DNA of 8,654 bases. It comes from Crocinitomicaceae bacterium. Its GTDB lineage: Bacteria > Bacteroidota > Bacteroidia > Flavobacteriales_D > Crocinitomicaceae. Shown in pieces: positions 5,946-8,654 of the stretch. The stretch lies in the NCBI GenBank assembly GCA_011522905.1, contig WTIB01000144.1, positions 1 through 8,654 on the forward strand, given 5' to 3'. Both the position numbers and the translations under genes were made by a program. The notes under the pieces are model-generated. The model worked only from the letters and a program-made list of their open reading frames with translations. It was not told the DNA's origin and ran no database searches. The stretch's first letter is position 1. Each line of letters starts with the position of its first letter.

Positions 5946-6284
5946 TTATTCAAACCGTTTCATAAAATAGTACAAAACAAATCCCGACATAACCCCTCCA
6001 AGGTTCGCCAAAGCATCTAGCCAAGAGGGCAATCTTCCGGGTACAAATCCTTGCAGGTATTCTAGGGATAAACCATAACACCCACAAAACAAAAGACCTA
6101 GAAAAAAAACCTTTGATTTATTCTCAATCATACACCAGTTGAGCGAGAGGACCAAATACGCTATAAAGTGATTCCATTTGTCGTGTTCGCCCAGCTCAAT
6201 TCCTGAGCTTGGAGGCATCAAACTAAGGACCCCTATTCCTGTCAGTACGACTGCAAAAGACAGAATGTAAAGCTTATTTTTCAT
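5946..6284 (-). CDS. Small VanZ-like family membrane protein
   Basis: A 112-residue membrane protein with the VanZ-like pattern: an N-terminal hydrophobic helix, then DKWNHFIAY (Asp and His conserved), a middle pair of helices, and EYLQGFVPGRLPSWLDALANLGG, which matches the family motif E-x-x-Q-x-x-x-P-x-R-x-x-x-x-D-x-x-x-N-x-x-G. About four helices are visible. VanZ itself gives low-level teicoplanin resistance in enterococci; for stand-alone Bacteroidota members no function is established that I know of. The ATG at 6284 is chosen because it gives a normal N-terminus (MKNKLYILSF) and overlaps the upstream peptidase stop by only 11 bp. The other possible start is TTG at 6317, which would add 11 basic, polar residues. 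The overlap suggests co-transcription with, and coupling to, the S9 peptidase gene. Confidence 0.85.
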   Translation of the reverse strand: MKNKLYILSFAVVLTGIGVLSLMPPSSGIELGEHDKWNHFIAYLVLSLNWCMIENKSKVFFLGLLFCGCYGLSLEYLQGFVPGRLPSWLDALANLGGVMSGFVLYYFMKRFE

Positions 6285-8654
6285 TGGACTGATATCCGTT
6301 TTTCTTGTCTTTTTCAAGAGCAGGAATGCCTTTTTCCATCCATTCTGGTTGAGGTGAGCCCTTTAAATAATGATCAAAAAACTGATTCATTCTGATGCTC
6401 AAATCAAATTTGTTTGCCAACCTTTTTAAATTGTGATCATCGTTATTATAGACCAACATCCAACAGGGTTTCTGAAGTCTTCTCATACCCGTATATAATT
6501 CAATTCCTTGATACCATGGAACTGCTCCGTCCTTATCATTATGCATAATTAATAATGGGGTACTGACCTTCGGCAAGTGAAACAATGGAGAATTCTCGAT
6601 ATATAATTCAGGAGCCTCCCAAATGGTTTTGCCTATACGACTCTGTGTGGCTTCGTACTGAAATTGACGATTGAGTCCTGAACCCCAACGGATTCCGCCG
6701 TAAGCCGAAAACATATTACTTACTGGGGCTCCCGCCATTGCCGCAGCGTATCTATTGGTCATTGTAATCAATTGAGCAGTTTGATAACCTCCCCAGCTTT
6801 GGCCCTGTAATCCCATTCTTAATGAATCCACCGCATAGTTCTTTAGAATAAAGTCCGTACCGCTCATGATGGAGTTGTAGGCAGACCTTGCCGGGTATCC
6901 AGTTTCATACCTAATATCCGGAACAAAAACCAAATAATCATTAGAAGCATATTCTATGGGATTGATAATACTTGCAGATGGTCTCGGAGAACGGTAATTG
7001 TGTAAATTATCAGAATTCAGCTCATAATAATAAATCATCAATGGATAGCTTTTCGATGTGTCGTATTCTTCAGGAAGATAAACCAGACCTTCTAGATGTA
7101 TAGAATCATAGCTGTACCAATTTACCAGCTCGACAGTTGGCCAGAAAACATCTTTTTGTTGTGGATTTGCATTGGAGATGACTTGCTTATTTTGAAATTC
7201 CTTGTCCGTCATTTCAATATCAGGATATCTACTGACCGATGATCTTCTCAGAAGTGCTTTCTCTCCGTTTCCAGACCATAGAATAGATTGTAGCTTATGG
7301 GGTGATTGCATGTGCTCAATTAAGTCATAGTGATCCTCATGCTTCAACCAATTGAATAAGTGCATGGATTTATTCAGCTTGTTGAATCCAGAAATATAGC
7401 TCGTAGGGATATCCAAATACACACTATCTCTATTTTTTTTATAAATCGACATTTCAATCTGTCGCTGTTTGCCTTGTCCTTCCGTGATGCAAACCAAGGT
7501 ATCATTCATCGGGTCATAAGACCATACATCCCACTTAGACTGAAAAATGTATTGATCATTTCTAGTGAAACCTACGGATCTGCGAGGACCTGCCTCAAAT
7601 GCCATTCCGTTGATATCTCTGGTCCAGACAATGCTATCCTGCTTACAAGTGATGCATTTTTCATTGTTATTACTTAAATCAATGATTTTATGCTCCTTGT
7701 CTTTTTCATCGAAATAAGTGAAAAATTGAGCTTTTGAAGATAAATAACCTGGATATTGTAATCCTTTTTTGATGTTTTTAAGCTGACCATCATCCAATGA
7801 GATGAGAAAATAATCGTTTTTCCAAGGATAGGACCACTGGGATTCGATGGCATAAGATTCATTTGAATAGGCTAGCGCATAATCAGGCTCATATTCATCT
7901 CTTACCATCACTGAAAGCGTATCATTGGATAGACGCTGAAGTTTAATTTGATCAAAATTATATACATATAAATCATTCTTTTTTTTATCTCTTTTCAGAT
8001 ACTTTTTTTGTCTTGGCTGAATATCTTGATCTTGATAATGCCAAATATCCACATGATATTTTTCGTCAGCCAGCAATGAATCTTCAGGCTCTTTTTGAGC
8101 CCTTTCGTGAACACCAAAAAACAATCGATTTTCATCATGAGAGAAAAATGGTGTTCTCCATTGTGAAGGAACCAAGCTTTTATCCAATTTATTATCAAGG
8201 GTATCTCCAAAAGACAAAGAGGCACTGATACCAAAATCATGAACAGTGAGCTGATAATTGTTTTCACTGGTATCGCTAGAAAAGAAAAACGCCATTTTAT
8301 TTGAGGAGGCACTCCATACGGGAGACATATACTTTTGATGAGAAGAAAATATGTTTTCAACTTCACCATCCTTAGTCCGCTTTACCACTAAGCGCTCTGA
8401 AGATTTTTCGTTTTTGTCTTTTACGGATTCAATATAAGCGATCCGATCGCCGTCAGGAGATAGACTGAAAGCTCTGACTCCAATCTGATCGAAAGACATC
8501 AAAGGATAGGAATGATAAACCTTTAATATTTTTTCCTTTTTAGTGGATTTATTCTTTTCCGAATTGAACCAAGAAGAAAAGAATCCTGTTTTCGGTGCAT
8601 CTTCAAGCTCTTGAATAAAAGCCAGGGTGCTACCTTCTTCTGCCATGGCGAAAG
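6274..8654 (-). CDS. S9 family (prolyl oligopeptidase-type) serine peptidase, 5' partial
   Basis: A large peptidase: 793 codons are open and the frame runs past the right edge. The Met at 8646 is internal, because it sits in FAMAEEGSTLAFI, a beta-propeller strand, and the signal peptide and first propeller blades of the family are missing; full members are usually above 900 residues. The N-terminal ~500 visible residues are propeller (repeats like FSLSPDGDRIAYI and SPVWSASSNKMAFFF). The alpha/beta hydrolase domain follows, with the complete triad, counting from the Met at 8646: Ser617 in GQSWGGY, Asp706 in MHNDKDGAVPW, His738 in NDDHNLK. It should cleave peptides in the periplasm or at the surface, with the propeller limiting access to short substrates; proline specificity is not certain for this branch. 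A CITC pair (Cys331, Cys334) lies in the propeller. Its stop overlaps the VanZ-like gene start. Confidence 0.9.
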   Translation of the reverse strand, partial: FAMAEEGSTLAFIQELEDAPKTGFFSSWFNSEKNKSTKKEKILKVYHSYPLMSFDQIGVRAFSLSPDGDRIAYIESVKDKNEKSSERLVVKRTKDGEVENIFSSHQKYMSPVWSASSNKMAFFFSSDTSENNYQLTVHDFGISASLSFGDTLDNKLDKSLVPSQWRTPFFSHDENRLFFGVHERAQKEPEDSLLADEKYHVDIWHYQDQDIQPRQKKYLKRDKKKNDLYVYNFDQIKLQRLSNDTLSVMVRDEYEPDYALAYSNESYAIESQWSYPWKNDYFLISLDDGQLKNIKKGLQYPGYLSSKAQFFTYFDEKDKEHKIIDLSNNNEKCITCKQDSIVWTRDINGMAFEAGPRRSVGFTRNDQYIFQSKWDVWSYDPMNDTLVCITEGQGKQRQIEMSIYKKNRDSVYLDIPTSYISGFNKLNKSMHLFNWLKHEDHYDLIEHMQSPHKLQSILWSGNGEKALLRRSSVSRYPDIEMTDKEFQNKQVISNANPQQKDVFWPTVELVNWYSYDSIHLEGLVYLPEEYDTSKSYPLMIYYYELNSDNLHNYRSPRPSASIINPIEYASNDYLVFVPDIRYETGYPARSAYNSIMSGTDFILKNYAVDSLRMGLQGQSWGGYQTAQLITMTNRYAAAMAGAPVSNMFSAYGGIRWGSGLNRQFQYEATQSRIGKTIWEAPELYIENSPLFHLPKVSTPLLIMHNDKDGAVPWYQGIELYTGMRRLQKPCWMLVYNNDDHNLKRLANKFDLSIRMNQFFDHYLKGSPQPEWMEKGIPALEKDKKNGYQSNEK

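Noticed and set aside
7360..7677. 105-codon plus-strand open frame opposite the S9 peptidase
   Set aside because: It lies fully antisense to a well-supported propeller-coding region and its product has no recognisable motif or sensible start context.
7995..8369. 124-codon minus-strand open frame within the S9 peptidase
   Set aside because: It is an out-of-frame shadow; its apparent hydrophobicity comes from reading the AT-rich peptidase codons in another phase.

Overview
The window looks like a piece of a chromosome from a Bacteroidota bacterium, most likely of the Cytophagales type. It carries two proteins of families I know almost only from this phylum (DUF2480 and DUF4293). The DNA is AT-rich, Shine-Dalgarno sequences are weak or absent, and the proteases and the S74-type surface protein fit the same group. 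No tRNA, rRNA, CRISPR array, insertion sequence or clear intrinsic terminator was found.

Layout. At the left edge is the 3' part of a plus-strand gene for a tail-fibre-like surface protein ending in a peptidase S74 (endosialidase-type) intramolecular chaperone (to 1262). It converges on a run of minus-strand genes. Read in transcription order, these are a DUF2480 protein (5055 to 4549), chorismate synthase aroC (4539 to 3472), a DUF4293 membrane protein (3461 to 2991), and an ABC exporter made of an ATPase (2944 to 2030) and a permease (2033 to 1293). The gaps are 9, 10 and 46 bp, and the last pair overlaps by 4 bp, so this may be one transcription unit. A 105-bp divergent intergenic region separates it from a plus-strand rhomboid protease gene (5161 to 5922). 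That gene converges on a second minus-strand pair: a large S9-family serine peptidase, cut off at its 5' end by the right window edge, followed by a small VanZ-like membrane protein that overlaps the peptidase stop by 11 bp.

The most striking observation is in aroC. The reading frame is intact over its full expected length (355 codons) except for one in-frame TAA at codon 189. An ATG follows two codons later in the same frame. All chorismate synthase signatures are kept on both sides of the stop. This could be a recent nonsense mutation, a sequencing error, or a working split enzyme made by termination and re-initiation. The sequence alone cannot decide.

Smaller points of interest are the Glu-for-Gln 'E-loop' of the ABC ATPase, as in antimicrobial-peptide immunity exporters, a nested inverted repeat with three TGACA/TGTCA half-sites in front of the rhomboid gene, the ~78-codon periodic repeat in the surface protein, and the beta-rich insertion in its S74 domain. 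I did not find a clear multi-gene novel system. Most of the window is ordinary core and membrane functions.
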